DNA from: Phenylobacterium koreense
GTDB taxonomy: Bacteria > Pseudomonadota > Alphaproteobacteria > Caulobacterales > Caulobacteraceae
Direction: 5' to 3'
DNA: 64,000 nucleotides
Assembly: GCF_040545335.1 (NCBI RefSeq)
Contig: NZ_JBEPLU010000001.1
Span: 930,001-994,000, forward strand
The notes under the pieces are model-generated. The model saw only the letters and a list, made by a program, of their open reading frames with translations. It was not told the DNA's origin and made no database searches. The position numbers were made by a program, and so were the translations under genes. Position 1 is the first letter of the stretch; each line of letters starts with the position of its first letter. Below, one piece after another: positions 40,855 through 50,131 of this stretch.

Positions 40855-42305
40855 GAACGCCCCTCCAGGCCGGCGATGGCCACGATACGATCCAGGTCGA
40901 AGTGCTTGTCGAGAACCTCGGCGATCTCGTCGAGCGCGCGGTCCACGCGATCCGTCTGCTCGCCCCCCACCGATGCGGCGCCCAGCTCGGCCAGGATCGC
41001 GGCCCGCGCCTCGCCGCGATCGAACAGGCCATGGACATAGGCGCCGGCGATCCGCCCGTCCGCCGAGATCGCCCCCTCGCCCGCCCCGTCCTCGCGGATC
41101 AGCAGCGGCCGCGAGAACGCCGGCCCCTGGCTGCGCCCGACATGGATCTCGTAGCCGGCGAAGGCCCCGCCGCGCACCAGCCGCCCGGCGGTCGGCCGCA
41201 GGGTCTTCTCGCCGGTCAGCACCGTGCTCATCTCCAGCAGGCCGAGCCCCTCTACCGAGCCTGGAGCGCCTTCGACGCCTTCCGGATCGGCGATGGTCCG
41301 CCCCAGCATCTGGAACCCGCCGCAGACGCCCAGCACGCGCCCGCCGCGCCGGACATGGGCGGCCAGGTCGATGTCCCACCCCTGCGCGCGCAGGAAGGCC
41401 AGGTCGGCGATCGTCGCCTTGGTCCCGGGCAGGATGACGAGGTCCGCATCGCCCGGCAGCGGCGATCCGGGCGGAACGAATCCGAACTCGACCTCGGGCT
41501 CGGCCTTCAGCGGGTCGAAGTCGTCGAAGTTGGCGATCCGCGAGAACATCGGGGCGATGATCTTCACCCGGCGCCGCGCGGTCCCGCCGCCGCGCTCCAG
41601 CACCACGGCGTCCTCGGCCGGCAGTCTGGCCGCCGCAGCCAGCCACGGCGCCATGCCCAGGTCAGGCCATCCTGTCCGGCGGACGATCTCGGCCCGGCCA
41701 TCTGCGAAGAGACTAGGGTCGCCCCGGAACTTGTTGATCAGGAAACCCGCGACCATCGCCCGGTCCTCGGGATCCAGCACCGCATGGGCGCCGACCAGCG
41801 CGGCGATCACGTGTCCCCGATCGATGTCCCCGACCAGGACCACCGGCACGTTCGCCGCCCGCGCAAAACCCATATTGGCGATGTCGCCGGCCCGCAGGTT
41901 GGTCTCCGCGGGGCTGCCCGCGCCCTCGACGATGACCAGGTCGCTCTGCGCCTCCAGGCGTCGATAGCTCTCCAGCACCACATCCAGCAGGGCCGCCTTG
42001 CGCTCCTGGTAAGCCCTCGCCTTCCACGTGCCCGCCATCTCGCCGCGAATGACCAGTTGCGCCCCGACGTCGCTCTGCGGCTTGAGCAGCACCGGGTTCA
42101 TGTCGACGGTGGGCGGCGTGCGGCAGGCCATCGCCTGCAGCGCCTGGGCGCGCCCGATCTCGCCGCCGTCGGCGGTCACCGCGGCGTTGTTCGACATGTT
42201 CTGCGGCTTGAAGGGACGGACGGTCAGGCCGCGATTGGCGAACAGGCGGCACAGACCGGCGACCAGCACCGACTTGCCGACATCCGAGCCGCATCCCTGG
42301 ATCAT
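40851..42305 (-). CDS. cobQ: Cobyric acid synthase
   Basis: A 484-residue glutamine-dependent amidase that amidates side chains b, d, e and g of adenosylcobyrinic acid a,c-diamide. The N-terminal ATP-binding domain starts with [11 protein letters not shown], and [10 protein letters not shown] follows. The C-terminal class I-type amidotransferase domain has the Cys in [10 protein letters not shown] and the His in GAYVHGLFD. The chosen ATG at 42305 overlaps the cbiB stop as TGATG; the TTG one codon before is possible. In a strict salvage organism this step would not be needed, so cobyric acid precursors may be available. Confidence 0.94.
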   Translation of the reverse strand: MIQGCGSDVGKSVLVAGLCRLFANRGLTVRPFKPQNMSNNAAVTADGGEIGRAQALQAMACRTPPTVDMNPVLLKPQSDVGAQLVIRGEMAGTWKARAYQERKAALLDVVLESYRRLEAQSDLVIVEGAGSPAETNLRAGDIANMGFARAANVPVVLVGDIDRGHVIAALVGAHAVLDPEDRAMVAGFLINKFRGDPSLFADGRAEIVRRTGWPDLGMAPWLAAAARLPAEDAVVLERGGGTARRRVKIIAPMFSRIANFDDFDPLKAEPEVEFGFVPPGSPLPGDADLVILPGTKATIADLAFLRAQGWDIDLAAHVRRGGRVLGVCGGFQMLGRTIADPEGVEGAPGSVEGLGLLEMSTVLTGEKTLRPTAGRLVRGGAFAGYEIHVGRSQGPAFSRPLLIREDGAGEGAISADGRIAGAYVHGLFDRGEARAAILAELGAASVGGEQTDRVDRALDEIAEVLDKHFDLDRIVAIAGLEGRS

Positions 42306-43204
42306 CAACGCGGCCAAGCCAAACCCCCGAGAGCCAAGAGAACGGCCAGGACCGCGCAAGCGCGCAGATAGATCCCAAGCCCCCGTTTCAGGTCGGCCGT
42401 CGTGGGCCGCCGCCCGTCTCCGAAGCTCGGCCGGGCGTGCTCGACGCCGTCATAATAGGCAGGGCCGCCCAGTTGCACGCCCAGGGCCCCGGCCATCGCC
42501 GCCTCCGGCCAGCCGGAGTTGGGCGATGCGTGGCCCCGCGCGTCCTGCGCCATGGTCTTTCCCCCGCGCCCGGCGGCCAGCACGATCAGCAGCCCAGCCA
42601 GCCGGGCCGGGACGAGGTTCATCAGGTCGTCGCTCCGCGCCGCCGCCCAGCCGAAGCAGCGATATGGCTCCTCCTTGTGGCCGATCATGCTGTCGGCGGT
42701 GTTGACGGCCTTGTAGGCGAAGAGGCCGGGAAGCCCCGCGAGCAGGAACCAGAACAGCGGCGCGACGACACCGTCGTTGAAGCTTTCCGCCAGGCTTTCC
42801 AGCGCCGCCGCCGCGACACCCGCCTCGTCCAGCCGATCGACATCGCGGCCGACGATCATCGCCACCGCGGCCCGCGCCGAAGCCAGGTCCGGCGCGCGCG
42901 CCACCGCCGCCACGTGATCGTAGAGGCTGCGGGCGGCGAGGCCGGTCGCGCCCGCCAGGATCGTCAGCGGCGCCCAGTCCAGGCGCGCGACCGCGTGGCC
43001 CGTCAGCGCCGCGCCTCCGGCGACGATGACCAGCGTGACGGCCCCGGTCAGCCGCCGCGCCAGGTCGCCGCCGCGGTTGAACCAGCGGTCGAGCAGGCCG
43101 AGCGCCCCTCCGACCCAGGTCACCGGATGCGGCAGCCGCGCGGGATAGCCGACCGCGCCCTCCAGCCCGGCGGCGGCCAGGACGATCCAGGGATCAGCCG
43201 GCAC
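42305..43204 (-). CDS. cbiB: Adenosylcobinamide-phosphate synthase
   Basis: A 299-residue membrane protein (CbiB/CobD) that attaches aminopropanol (phosphate) to adenosylcobyric acid. Family segments: [37 protein letters not shown] near residue 165, and [24 protein letters not shown] near 225. About five membrane helices. The start is GTG and overlaps the ATPase gene end by 11 bases. It works with CobC, which supplies aminopropanol phosphate. Confidence 0.93.
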   Translation of the reverse strand: MPADPWIVLAAAGLEGAVGYPARLPHPVTWVGGALGLLDRWFNRGGDLARRLTGAVTLVIVAGGAALTGHAVARLDWAPLTILAGATGLAARSLYDHVAAVARAPDLASARAAVAMIVGRDVDRLDEAGVAAAALESLAESFNDGVVAPLFWFLLAGLPGLFAYKAVNTADSMIGHKEEPYRCFGWAAARSDDLMNLVPARLAGLLIVLAAGRGGKTMAQDARGHASPNSGWPEAAMAGALGVQLGGPAYYDGVEHARPSFGDGRRPTTADLKRGLGIYLRACAVLAVLLALGGLAWPR

Positions 43205-43970
43205 GGCCGACGATCTCGATCAGCACGCCGCCCTCGCCCTCGGCGATGCGGGCCTCAACGCCATAGGCCTGGCGCATCACGTCCACGGAGAGCGCCGCGG
43301 CCGGCGGCCCGTCGGCCAGCAGCCGCCCGCCCGCCATGATGATGATCCGGTCGGCGATGCGCGCGGCCAGCGACAGATCGTGCAGGGTGAGGATCACCCC
43401 ACGCCCCTCGTCGTGCGCCAGGCTGCGGAAGAGGTCGCCGGCGTCCAGTTGGTGCCCTGGATCGAGCCCGGTCAGGGGTTCGTCCGCCAGCAGCCATTCC
43501 GGATCCCCGGCAAGGGCGCGGGCGATCAGCACGCGCCCGCGCTCGCCGCCCGACAGGGTCGTCACGTCGCGGTCGGCCATGGCCGCGACTCCCGCCGCCT
43601 CCATGGCCCGATCGATCGCTGCGGCGTCCTCCAGCGAGAGGCCGCTGGAACCGATGAACGGCGTCCGCCCGAGGCCCACCAGGATCCGCGCCTCCACCGC
43701 CCAGGCGATCTCCGGCGTCTGAGGAATGAAGCCGATCCTGCGCGCCCGCCCACGCGGCGGCATGGCGAGGATGTCGTCGCCGTCCAGCGAGACCCGGCCG
43801 CCCTGCGGCTTTCGCAGGCCGGCAAGGCAGCTCAGCAGGGTCGACTTGCCCGCACCGTTCGGCCCGAGGATCGCGGTCACGACGCCGGACTGGAACGCCG
43901 CCGAGACGCCGTCCACCACCGCCCTGCCGCCGAGGCGGACAACGACGTCCTGCGCGACCAGGGCGCTCAT
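43194..43970 (-). CDS. Cobalamin-type ABC transporter ATPase (BtuD-like)
   Basis: A 258-residue ATPase of the iron-siderophore/cobalamin importer family. Walker A GPNGAGKST (near residue 36), Q loop FIPQ, signature LSGGERGRV, Walker B WLLADEPLTGLD and H loop LTLHDLS are intact. The genes overlap by 4 bases with the permease gene, and the btuF-like, btuB and cob genes around it make cobalamin the expected substrate. Related HmuV or FecE transporters have the same architecture, so assignment rests on context and the riboswitch. Confidence 0.9.
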   Translation of the reverse strand: MSALVAQDVVVRLGGRAVVDGVSAAFQSGVVTAILGPNGAGKSTLLSCLAGLRKPQGGRVSLDGDDILAMPPRGRARRIGFIPQTPEIAWAVEARILVGLGRTPFIGSSGLSLEDAAAIDRAMEAAGVAAMADRDVTTLSGGERGRVLIARALAGDPEWLLADEPLTGLDPGHQLDAGDLFRSLAHDEGRGVILTLHDLSLAARIADRIIIMAGGRLLADGPPAAALSVDVMRQAYGVEARIAEGEGGVLIEIVGRAG

Positions 43971-44947
43971 GCGATCCTCCGGCGCAGGGACAGCAGCAAA
44001 GCAAAGAAGAACGGGCCGCCCAGCACCGCCATGGCGACGCCCAGCTTCACCTCCCCCGCCGCCGCCGGCGTCAGGCGCACCGCAATGTCGGCGGCCAGCA
44101 CCAGCACCGCGCCGCCGATGGCGCTCGGGATCAGCAGGCCTCCCGGCCGCGCACCAACCAGCGGGCGCAGCAGGTGCGGCACGATCAGGCCGACGAAGCC
44201 GATGACGCCGGTCACCGCGACGCTCGCCCCCGCCGTGAGGGCGACGCCCAGGGCCAGCGCCCAGCGCATCCTCGTCATGTCGACGCCGAGCGAGCGGGCT
44301 CCCGTCTCGCCAAGGGTCAGGGCGTCCAGGCCGCGCGCCGTGGTCAGCAGGATCGCCATGCCCGCCACCATGAAAGGCAGCGCCAGCCGCACGTCGTCCA
44401 GGCTGCGATCGGCCAGCGAGCCCATCAGCCAGTTGACGATCTCGTTCACCGCCCAGGGGTTCGGCGCCAGGCTGAGGGCCAGCGCGACGCCGGCGCCGGC
44501 CACCGTCTGCAGGATCACCCCCGCCAGCACAAAGGTGACGATGCTCGACGCCTGCCCCGACAGGGCCAGCAGCAGGAAGACCGCGATCAGCGCCCCCAGC
44601 ATCGAGGCGCTGGCGATCACCCAGGGCGCGGAGGCCCCGGCGCCCAGATAGAGCGTGAGCACCGCCCCCAGCGCGCCCATGGAAGAGACCCCCAGCGCAC
44701 CGGGATCGGCCAGTGGGTTGCGCGTATAGCCCTGCATCGCCGCGCCCGACATGCCGAGCGCGGCGCCCACGGCAACGCCCAGGATCGTCCGCGGCAGCCT
44801 CAGTTCGAGGATGATCGCCGAGCGGGGGTCCGACGGGTCGAACCAGTTCTGGAACGGCGTCCAGACCCGGCCAGCCATCATGCCGCCCGCCGCCAGCAGG
44901 ACGAGCAGCCCGGTCAGGGCGGCGATGGTCGTGGTCCGGCGGCTCAT
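43967..44947 (-). CDS. Cobalamin-type ABC transporter permease (BtuC-like)
   Basis: A 326-residue FecCD/BtuC-family permease with about ten membrane helices. Motifs: LRLPRTILGVAVGAALGMSGAAMQGYTRNPLADPGALGVSSMGAL near residues 45-90 and GVIGFVGLIVPHLLRPLVG near 245, the loop that contacts the ATPase. It starts with the ATG at 44947 overlapping the binding-protein stop by 4 bases (ATGA). It imports cobalamin across the inner membrane with the ATPase and binding protein next to it. Confidence 0.9.
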   Translation of the reverse strand: MSRRTTTIAALTGLLVLLAAGGMMAGRVWTPFQNWFDPSDPRSAIILELRLPRTILGVAVGAALGMSGAAMQGYTRNPLADPGALGVSSMGALGAVLTLYLGAGASAPWVIASASMLGALIAVFLLLALSGQASSIVTFVLAGVILQTVAGAGVALALSLAPNPWAVNEIVNWLMGSLADRSLDDVRLALPFMVAGMAILLTTARGLDALTLGETGARSLGVDMTRMRWALALGVALTAGASVAVTGVIGFVGLIVPHLLRPLVGARPGGLLIPSAIGGAVLVLAADIAVRLTPAAAGEVKLGVAMAVLGGPFFFALLLSLRRRIA

Positions 44948-45798
44948 GCGGCGCGCGCCTTCAGGGCTTCGCGCCGCGCCTTGGCGAGCATGGCGGCCGT
45001 GCGGATCAGCACCGGCCCGCCGCAGAAGGTCAGGTTCTGCGGGAAGGTCGCACGATGCATCCTGTGCGCCACGCGGGCCAGGGCCGGATGGTTCAGAACG
45101 CGGTCCGCCCAGGTCGGCGCGCCAGGCTCGGCCTCTCCCGCCAGCAGGACGTCCGGCGGGTCGGCGATCAGCAGCTCCAGAGGAATGTTGCTGGTCCGCT
45201 TCAGGCCATAGCGCCCCGCGGCGTTGTCCAGCCCGCAACGGCGCATCATCTCGTCCATCAGCGTGCCGGGCGCAGTGGCGAATCCGCCGGCCTGGAACGT
45301 AACCGCGCTGAGCCTGGGCGCGCCGGCCGGCGGCGTGGCGGCGGCGATCGCGGCCCGGATCCTGGCGACCATGGCCTCGCCGCGCTCGGGCTGGCCCACC
45401 GCCGCCGCCACCTGCCGGACCTGGGCCAGGCTCTCCTCGACCGAGCCCGGTATGGAGAACAGCTCCGTGCGGACGGCCAGGCGCTGCAGCGCCGCGCGGG
45501 TCGCGGGGGCGGAGTGGCGGGCCATCAGCACAAGGTCGGGCCGCAGGGCCAGCACCTCCTCGGCGCTCTCGTGGGTATACGGATAGGTTTCGGCGCCCGG
45601 ACCGATGCTCGAGGAACTGGGCTCGTGCGAATAGTGGCTGATCGCGGCGATCTGGCCGCGGTCGGCGACATTGACCAGGATCACGTCAAGGCACGGGTTC
45701 AGCGAGACGATGCGGTGCGGCGGCCGCTCGCCCGCCCCGCCGAGCCCCACCGCCGCACCGGCGGCCAGGGCCGACCGCCGTGTGATCCTCCAGCTCAA
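44944..45798 (-). CDS. Cobalamin-type ABC transporter substrate-binding protein (BtuF-like)
   Basis: A 284-residue periplasmic binding protein of the class III (helical backbone) type: RIVSLNPCLDVILVNV, then ALRPDLVLMARHSAP, and LLIADPPDVLLAGE. The N-terminus WRITRRSALAAGAAVGLGG looks like a twin-arginine signal, unusual for BtuF, which is normally Sec-exported. The start is TTG overlapping the cobO stop as TTGA. The mature part lacks a lipobox, so it is free periplasmic or still anchored by the signal. Confidence 0.85.
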   Translation of the reverse strand: MSWRITRRSALAAGAAVGLGGAGERPPHRIVSLNPCLDVILVNVADRGQIAAISHYSHEPSSSSIGPGAETYPYTHESAEEVLALRPDLVLMARHSAPATRAALQRLAVRTELFSIPGSVEESLAQVRQVAAAVGQPERGEAMVARIRAAIAAATPPAGAPRLSAVTFQAGGFATAPGTLMDEMMRRCGLDNAAGRYGLKRTSNIPLELLIADPPDVLLAGEAEPGAPTWADRVLNHPALARVAHRMHRATFPQNLTFCGGPVLIRTAAMLAKARREALKARAA

Positions 45799-46412
45799 AA
45801 GTCGATCCCGCGCTGGGCCTTGATGCCCTGTTCGAAGGGATGCTTCACCAGCGTCATCTCGGTCACTAGGTCGGCGATGGCCAGCAGTTCCGGCTTGGCG
45901 TTGCGGCCGGTGACCACGACATGCTTGTCGCGCGGGCGGGCCTGGAGGTCGGACACCACCTTGGCGATGTCGAGATAGTCGTACCGCAGGGCGATGTTCA
46001 GCTCGTCCAGCAGCACCAGCTCGAGCTGCGGATCGTGCAGCATCTCGACGGAAGTCGCCCAGGCCGCTTCCGCCGCCGCGATGTCCCGCGCCCGATCCTG
46101 GGTCTCCCAGGTGAAGCCCTCGCCCATCACCTCGTAGCGGACCTGGTCGGGGAACCGCTTGAAGAACTGCCGTTCGCCGGTGATCCACTTGCCCTTGATG
46201 TACTGGACGATCCCGACCTTCTGGTTCCAGCCGAGGGCGCGGGCGACCATGCCGAAGGCCGCGGTGGACTTGCCCTTGCCGTCGCCGGTGTGGACCAGCA
46301 GCAGGCCCGGCGCCTCGTCGGTCTTGGTAGCCATCAGCGCCTCGCGCTCGGCCTTTAGCGCCTGCATGGCGGCCCTGTGCTCGGCGTTCTTCTGATCCTC
46401 GTTGGCGCTCAT
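45795..46412 (-). CDS. cobO: Cob(I)yrinic acid a,c-diamide adenosyltransferase
   Basis: A 205-residue CobO/CobA(BtuR)-type corrinoid adenosyltransferase. The P-loop is HTGDGKGKSTAAFG near residue 40, followed by QYIKGKW, LVLLDELNIAL and VVTGRNAKPELL. It forms the Co-C5' bond of adenosylcobalamin in the cytoplasm. The ATG at 46412 overlaps the cobC stop (ATGA). The first ~25 residues are charged and helical as in the family. Confidence 0.95.
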   Translation of the reverse strand: MSANEDQKNAEHRAAMQALKAEREALMATKTDEAPGLLLVHTGDGKGKSTAAFGMVARALGWNQKVGIVQYIKGKWITGERQFFKRFPDQVRYEVMGEGFTWETQDRARDIAAAEAAWATSVEMLHDPQLELVLLDELNIALRYDYLDIAKVVSDLQARPRDKHVVVTGRNAKPELLAIADLVTEMTLVKHPFEQGIKAQRGIDF

Positions 46413-47407
46413 GGGCGGGAGTCCTCCAGGGCGGCGGCCAGCCTCGGCCAATCCTTGGGTTTTGGCAGACCGAACCTGAGCCAGGTCGGCTGATCGGAAA
46501 AGGGGCGAACCAGCACGCCTCGGCGGGCCAGGGCGACAAAGCGGCTCCGGGCGTCCGGTGCGGCGGCCAGGCGGAACAGCGAAGTTCCGCCGACGATCTC
46601 GTAGCCTGCCTTGACCAGCAGGCGGTCGAGCCGAGCCGCATCGCGCTCCAGGCGCCGCCGGGTCTGCTCGCGCCAGGCCTCGTCCGCATAGGCCGCGCGT
46701 CCCGCTGCGATGGCCTCGGCGCTGACCGGCCAGTCGCCGAACCCGGCCGACACGCGAGCCGCCAGGCCCGGCGCGGCGATCACGAAGCCGAGCCTGACGC
46801 CGGGCAGCCCATAGAACTTACCGAACGACCGGATGACGATGGTCCCGGCGTCGGCGCGTGAGGCGATGCTCTGCCCCGGACAGCTTTCCACGAAGGACTC
46901 GTCGACGATCAGCCACGAAGCGGCCGGCTGAGAGATGTCGACGGCGCGGCCGTCAGGGTTGTTCGGGTTCACGACCACGACCACCTCGGCGCAGGTGGCC
47001 GTCGCGGGCCACGCAACCTCCCGCACCTTGGCGCCCGCCAGCCGCCAGGCCTCGGCGTGGCCGCCGTAGGTCGGCGTGGCGACCGCCACCGACCGCGCCC
47101 CCAGCAGACGCGGCAGCAGGCGCAGGGCGGCCTCGGCGCCCGGCGTCGCCGCCACCCGGTCCGGAGACACGCCGAAGGCCCGCGCGGCGGCCGCTTCCAG
47201 TTCGCGGATTTCCTCCGGATCCGGCAGGCGCTGCAGGGCGGCCGCAGCCGCCCTGGGCGCCGGATAGGGGCGCGGATTGATCCCGGTCGACAGGTCGAGC
47301 CAGGGCGAGGGCGCCTCGGGAAACGCCGCTCGCGCCGCAGCCAGTCGGCCGCCGTGCCGAAGGAAGGCCTCCAGGGCCGGATCAGAATCGGGCGCGGACA
47401 CCGACAT
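46409..47407 (-). CDS. cobC: Threonine-phosphate decarboxylase-like cobalamin enzyme
   Basis: A 332-residue PLP enzyme of the CobC/CobD group, fold-type I, making (R)-1-aminopropan-2-ol phosphate from threonine phosphate for the corrinoid side chain. The N-terminal HGGRLAAARAAFP and LDLSTGINPRPYP are family hallmarks, with VNPNNPDGR near 180 and the PLP lysine in RSFGKFYGLPGVRLGF near 225. The start at 47407 lies inside the 3' end of btuB, an overlap of 26 bases, so translation is coupled to btuB. Confidence 0.92.
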   Translation of the reverse strand: MSVSAPDSDPALEAFLRHGGRLAAARAAFPEAPSPWLDLSTGINPRPYPAPRAAAAALQRLPDPEEIRELEAAAARAFGVSPDRVAATPGAEAALRLLPRLLGARSVAVATPTYGGHAEAWRLAGAKVREVAWPATATCAEVVVVVNPNNPDGRAVDISQPAASWLIVDESFVESCPGQSIASRADAGTIVIRSFGKFYGLPGVRLGFVIAAPGLAARVSAGFGDWPVSAEAIAAGRAAYADEAWREQTRRRLERDAARLDRLLVKAGYEIVGGTSLFRLAAAPDARSRFVALARRGVLVRPFSDQPTWLRFGLPKPKDWPRLAAALEDSRP

Positions 47408-49298
47408 AAGCCCCGCGGCCCGGCGAGCCGTAGTTGCGGACGGTCTCGTAGTCCTCGTCGAGCGCGTTTTCGATCCGGCCATAGAGCTCGAACGTCTCGT
47501 TCACCGGATAGGACGCGCGCAGGTCAAGCAGGGTGTAGCTCTGCAGCACGGTGGTGTTCGCCGCATTGTCGTAGCTCTTGCCGACATAACGGATCGCACC
47601 CCCGAGCGTCGCGTGGCTGGGCCAGCTATAGACGGCCTGGATATTGGCCTGATGCTCGGGTCGCCGGGCCAGCAGCTTGCCGTGGTTCGCCCCCTCGGAA
47701 TCGTTCTTCGCTTCCGTCCAGGTGTAGTTGGCCGCGACCTGCAGCGGGCCGAGATCGGCTTCGCCCTCCAGCTCGACGCCCTTGGCCTTCGCCTGCGCGA
47801 TGTTGTCGTAATAGCCCCAGCGCACGGCGCCGTTCACCACGCACATCGGATCGGCGGCCGAGCTGCAGGAGACGTAGTCGATCTGGTTCGTGGTCTCGCG
47901 CTGGAACCAGGTCGCCCGGGCGACGAACCGGTCGCCAAGGCGCTGCTCGACGCCCAGGTCCCAGCTATCGGCCTCCTCGGCCTTCAGGTTCGCGTTCCCG
48001 TACTCCGTGTAGAGCTGATAGAGCGTCGGGGCCTTGAAGCCCTGGCCGAAGCTGGCGCGCAGGATGGTGGAGCCGTCGTTAAGCGACCAAGCCGCCGCAA
48101 CCTGCCCCAGGACGTTGTCGCCGAACGCGTCGTGGCTGTCGCGCCGCAGTCCGGCGGTGATGTTCAGTCCACTGACGACCTCACCCTGCACCTGGGCGTA
48201 GACGCCGTCGATGCCGGCCTTGCCGCGCACAACCGGCGGATGGGGATCGAAGTCGGTGGGGGACGCGGTGCGCATCTTCGCGTCCTCGGTCTCGCCGCCG
48301 AAGGTCGCGGTCCAGGCCCGGTTGATCTTCCACACGCCCTGGTACTCCCAGCGCCGGTTCTCGCCGCGGGCGTCGAAGGTGGTGGTGGTCACCGCCTGGT
48401 CCGGATTGAAATTTTGCCGGTCGGTGCGGGTGTAGGCGTAGGCGACACGGTTGAAGAGCGCGCCGCCGAACAGCTCGAAGTTCACGCCGGCATAGCCGAC
48501 GAAGTCCTCGGTCTCGCCATGGTCGCGACTGTCGGTCAGGAAGCCGTCGAAGTCGTTCCGGCCCTTCGAATAGACGCTGCGCAGGTCGAGGGAGATCGTG
48601 TCCGTCGCCTGGAAAAGCGCGCGGCCGCTGACGCCGGTGTTCTCGTACCCGTCCTTCTCCTCGCCATAGCGGTAGGACGAAACGCCGTCGGTGTCATAGC
48701 GGCTGGCCGCAAGGCGCCAGGCCAGGCGTTCGGTCCTGCCGCCGGCGGCCCCACGGAAATAGCTGGTCCCCATCGAGCCGCCCTCGGCCGAGAGGTCGGC
48801 TTCGAAGGGTTTCTGCGGTTCACGAGTGGAGATGTTGACGATGCCGCCGATCGCCTGACTGCCCCAAAGCGTCGACTGGGAGCCACGAAGGATCTCGATC
48901 CGGTCGATGTCGCCGGCCAGCAGATTGGCGAAGTTGTAGCCGCCGCCGGTTGAGGACGGGTCGTTCAGCTTCACCCCGTCGATCACCACCAGGGTCTGGT
49001 CGGTTTCCGCCCCGCGGATCCGCAGGGTGGTGGCCGCGCCCACGCCGCCGTTGCGGGCGAACGAGACGCCGACCGTCCGGGACAGCAGGGTCGAGACGTC
49101 GGTCGCCTGGCTGGCCTTGATGTCCTGCGGCGTCAGCACGGTGATGGCCTGGCCGACCCGCTCCAGCGCCTGGGGCGAGCGGTTGGCGGTGACCACCAGC
49201 TCGCCGACGCTGGCGACCGCGACGGGCGTGCTCTGGGCGAAGGCGGTGGTGGAGAGGCCGCAAAGGGCGGCGGCGGTGGCGAATAGAACGGTCTTCAT
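47382..49298 (-). CDS. btuB: TonB-dependent vitamin B12 receptor
   Basis: A 638-residue outer-membrane receptor. Signal peptide 1-22 (cleavage after TAFA). TonB box GELVVTANR near residue 33. Plug domain with TLRIRGAETDQTLVVIDGVKLND. The 22-strand barrel ends in the aromatic terminal residue (VGVRARF). Its place right after the B12 riboswitch and ahead of cob and btu genes supports cobalamin as the ligand. CAGGGGG precedes the ATG at 49298; an upstream ATG at 49343 falls inside the riboswitch expression platform. Confidence 0.95.
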   Translation of the reverse strand: MKTVLFATAAALCGLSTTAFAQSTPVAVASVGELVVTANRSPQALERVGQAITVLTPQDIKASQATDVSTLLSRTVGVSFARNGGVGAATTLRIRGAETDQTLVVIDGVKLNDPSSTGGGYNFANLLAGDIDRIEILRGSQSTLWGSQAIGGIVNISTREPQKPFEADLSAEGGSMGTSYFRGAAGGRTERLAWRLAASRYDTDGVSSYRYGEEKDGYENTGVSGRALFQATDTISLDLRSVYSKGRNDFDGFLTDSRDHGETEDFVGYAGVNFELFGGALFNRVAYAYTRTDRQNFNPDQAVTTTTFDARGENRRWEYQGVWKINRAWTATFGGETEDAKMRTASPTDFDPHPPVVRGKAGIDGVYAQVQGEVVSGLNITAGLRRDSHDAFGDNVLGQVAAAWSLNDGSTILRASFGQGFKAPTLYQLYTEYGNANLKAEEADSWDLGVEQRLGDRFVARATWFQRETTNQIDYVSCSSAADPMCVVNGAVRWGYYDNIAQAKAKGVELEGEADLGPLQVAANYTWTEAKNDSEGANHGKLLARRPEHQANIQAVYSWPSHATLGGAIRYVGKSYDNAANTTVLQSYTLLDLRASYPVNETFELYGRIENALDEDYETVRNYGSPGRGAYVGVRARF

Positions 49299-49318
49299 CG
49301 GGTATCCCCCTGACGCGT

Positions 49319-49362
49319 GACGACGAAGCCTGTGCACGAACACAGGCCAACGGACGTCGTCT
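49319..49362 (-). promoter_or_regulatory. Probable riboswitch expression-platform hairpin
   Basis: On the minus strand GACGACG...GCCTGTG and CACAGGC...CGTCGTC form a two-part stem that ends about 10 bases upstream of the btuB Shine-Dalgarno sequence. No T run follows, so control is more likely at translation initiation or by Rho than by an intrinsic terminator. Confidence 0.45.
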
Positions 49363-49417
49363 CTCGGGAAGATTCCCCGTTCGCTCGGCGCACCCCGGCC
49401 GGACGAAGGACGACGGC

Positions 49418-49588
49418 GTCAGGCAGGTCTCCTGGCTCACGGGTCACAGCCGATACGCGCCGCCTTCCCAGACTTTCGTCCAGTGGCTTATGACGCGTGG
49501 GCTCGCCGCTTACAGTTGCGGGGGCAGCCCAGGTTTCACACCTGAGTTCCCTATTAATCCCCTTGCGGGGAACCTGTCGCGAGGCCTG
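49418..49588 (-). ncRNA. Cobalamin (AdoCbl) riboswitch
   Basis: The minus strand carries the hallmark pieces in order: ACAGGTTCCCC...GGGGATTAATAGGGAA (P2/P3 region), the L4 segment GCTGCCCCCGCAACTGTAA, and the B12 box AGCCAGGAGACCTGCC at 49422-49437. It lies in the 5' leader of btuB, about 120 bases before the start codon, and should shut the ten-gene operon down when adenosylcobalamin is abundant. Confidence 0.95.
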
Positions 49589-49616
49589 GACTAGGCTTCG
49601 CCATGCGGAGCGTCAA
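49588..49616 (-). promoter_or_regulatory. Candidate promoter for riboswitch operon
   Basis: TTGACG (49616-49611), a 17-base spacer, then TAGTCC (49593-49588); the latter lies in CCTAGTCC, which partly matches the Caulobacter housekeeping -10 element GCTANAWC. It would start transcription near 49581, exactly at the 5' end of the riboswitch. The -35 end lies 6 bases from the cobU start codon on the other strand. Confidence 0.5.
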
Positions 49617-49621
49617 TCCCG

Positions 49622-50131
49622 ATGAGCTTGACATTCGTCATTGGAGGGGCCCGCTCGGGCAAGACCGCCTATGCCATGAGCCGGGCGCTTTCCCGCCCAG
49701 CGCAGCGAAGGGTGATGATCGCCACGGCCCAGGCGCTGGACGAGGAGATGGCCGCCCGCATCGCCCGCCATCGGCAGGACCGCGGTGCTGACTGGGAGAC
49801 GGTCGAGGAGCCGCTGGCCCTGGCCGACGCCGTCCTCGGCCTGCTTCCCGGCGATGTCGCGGTGATCGACTGCCTCACCCTCTGGCTTAGTAACCTGCTG
49901 CTCGGCGACATCGACGTCGCCTCGGCGGTCCAGGCGCTTTGCGACGCCCTGACGGCCACCCCCGCCGACGTCACCGTCGTCTCCAACGAGGTCGGCCAGG
50001 GCATCGTGCCCGACAATCCCCTGGCGCGGCGGTTCCGCGACGAGGCCGGCTGGATGCACCAGGCCGTGGCCGCCGCCGCCGACCGCGCGGTCATGGTCGT
50101 CGCCGGCCTGCCGGTGGCGCTGAAGGGCTAG
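49622..50131 (+). CDS. cobU: Adenosylcobinamide kinase/adenosylcobinamide-phosphate guanylyltransferase
   Basis: A 169-residue CobU/CobP bifunctional enzyme that phosphorylates adenosylcobinamide and activates it with GMP. The P-loop is GGARSGKT at the start. HRQDRGADWETVEEP carries the His of the guanylyl intermediate region, and DCLTLWLSNLL and SNEVGQGIVPDNPLAR follow. GGAG lies 11 bases before the ATG. It is divergent from the riboswitch operon, so it escapes that riboswitch although its product works with CobT, CobS and CbiB. Its stop overlaps the lipoprotein gene stop on the opposite strand. Confidence 0.95.
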   Translation: MSLTFVIGGARSGKTAYAMSRALSRPAQRRVMIATAQALDEEMAARIARHRQDRGADWETVEEPLALADAVLGLLPGDVAVIDCLTLWLSNLLLGDIDVASAVQALCDALTATPADVTVVSNEVGQGIVPDNPLARRFRDEAGWMHQAVAAAADRAVMVVAGLPVALKG

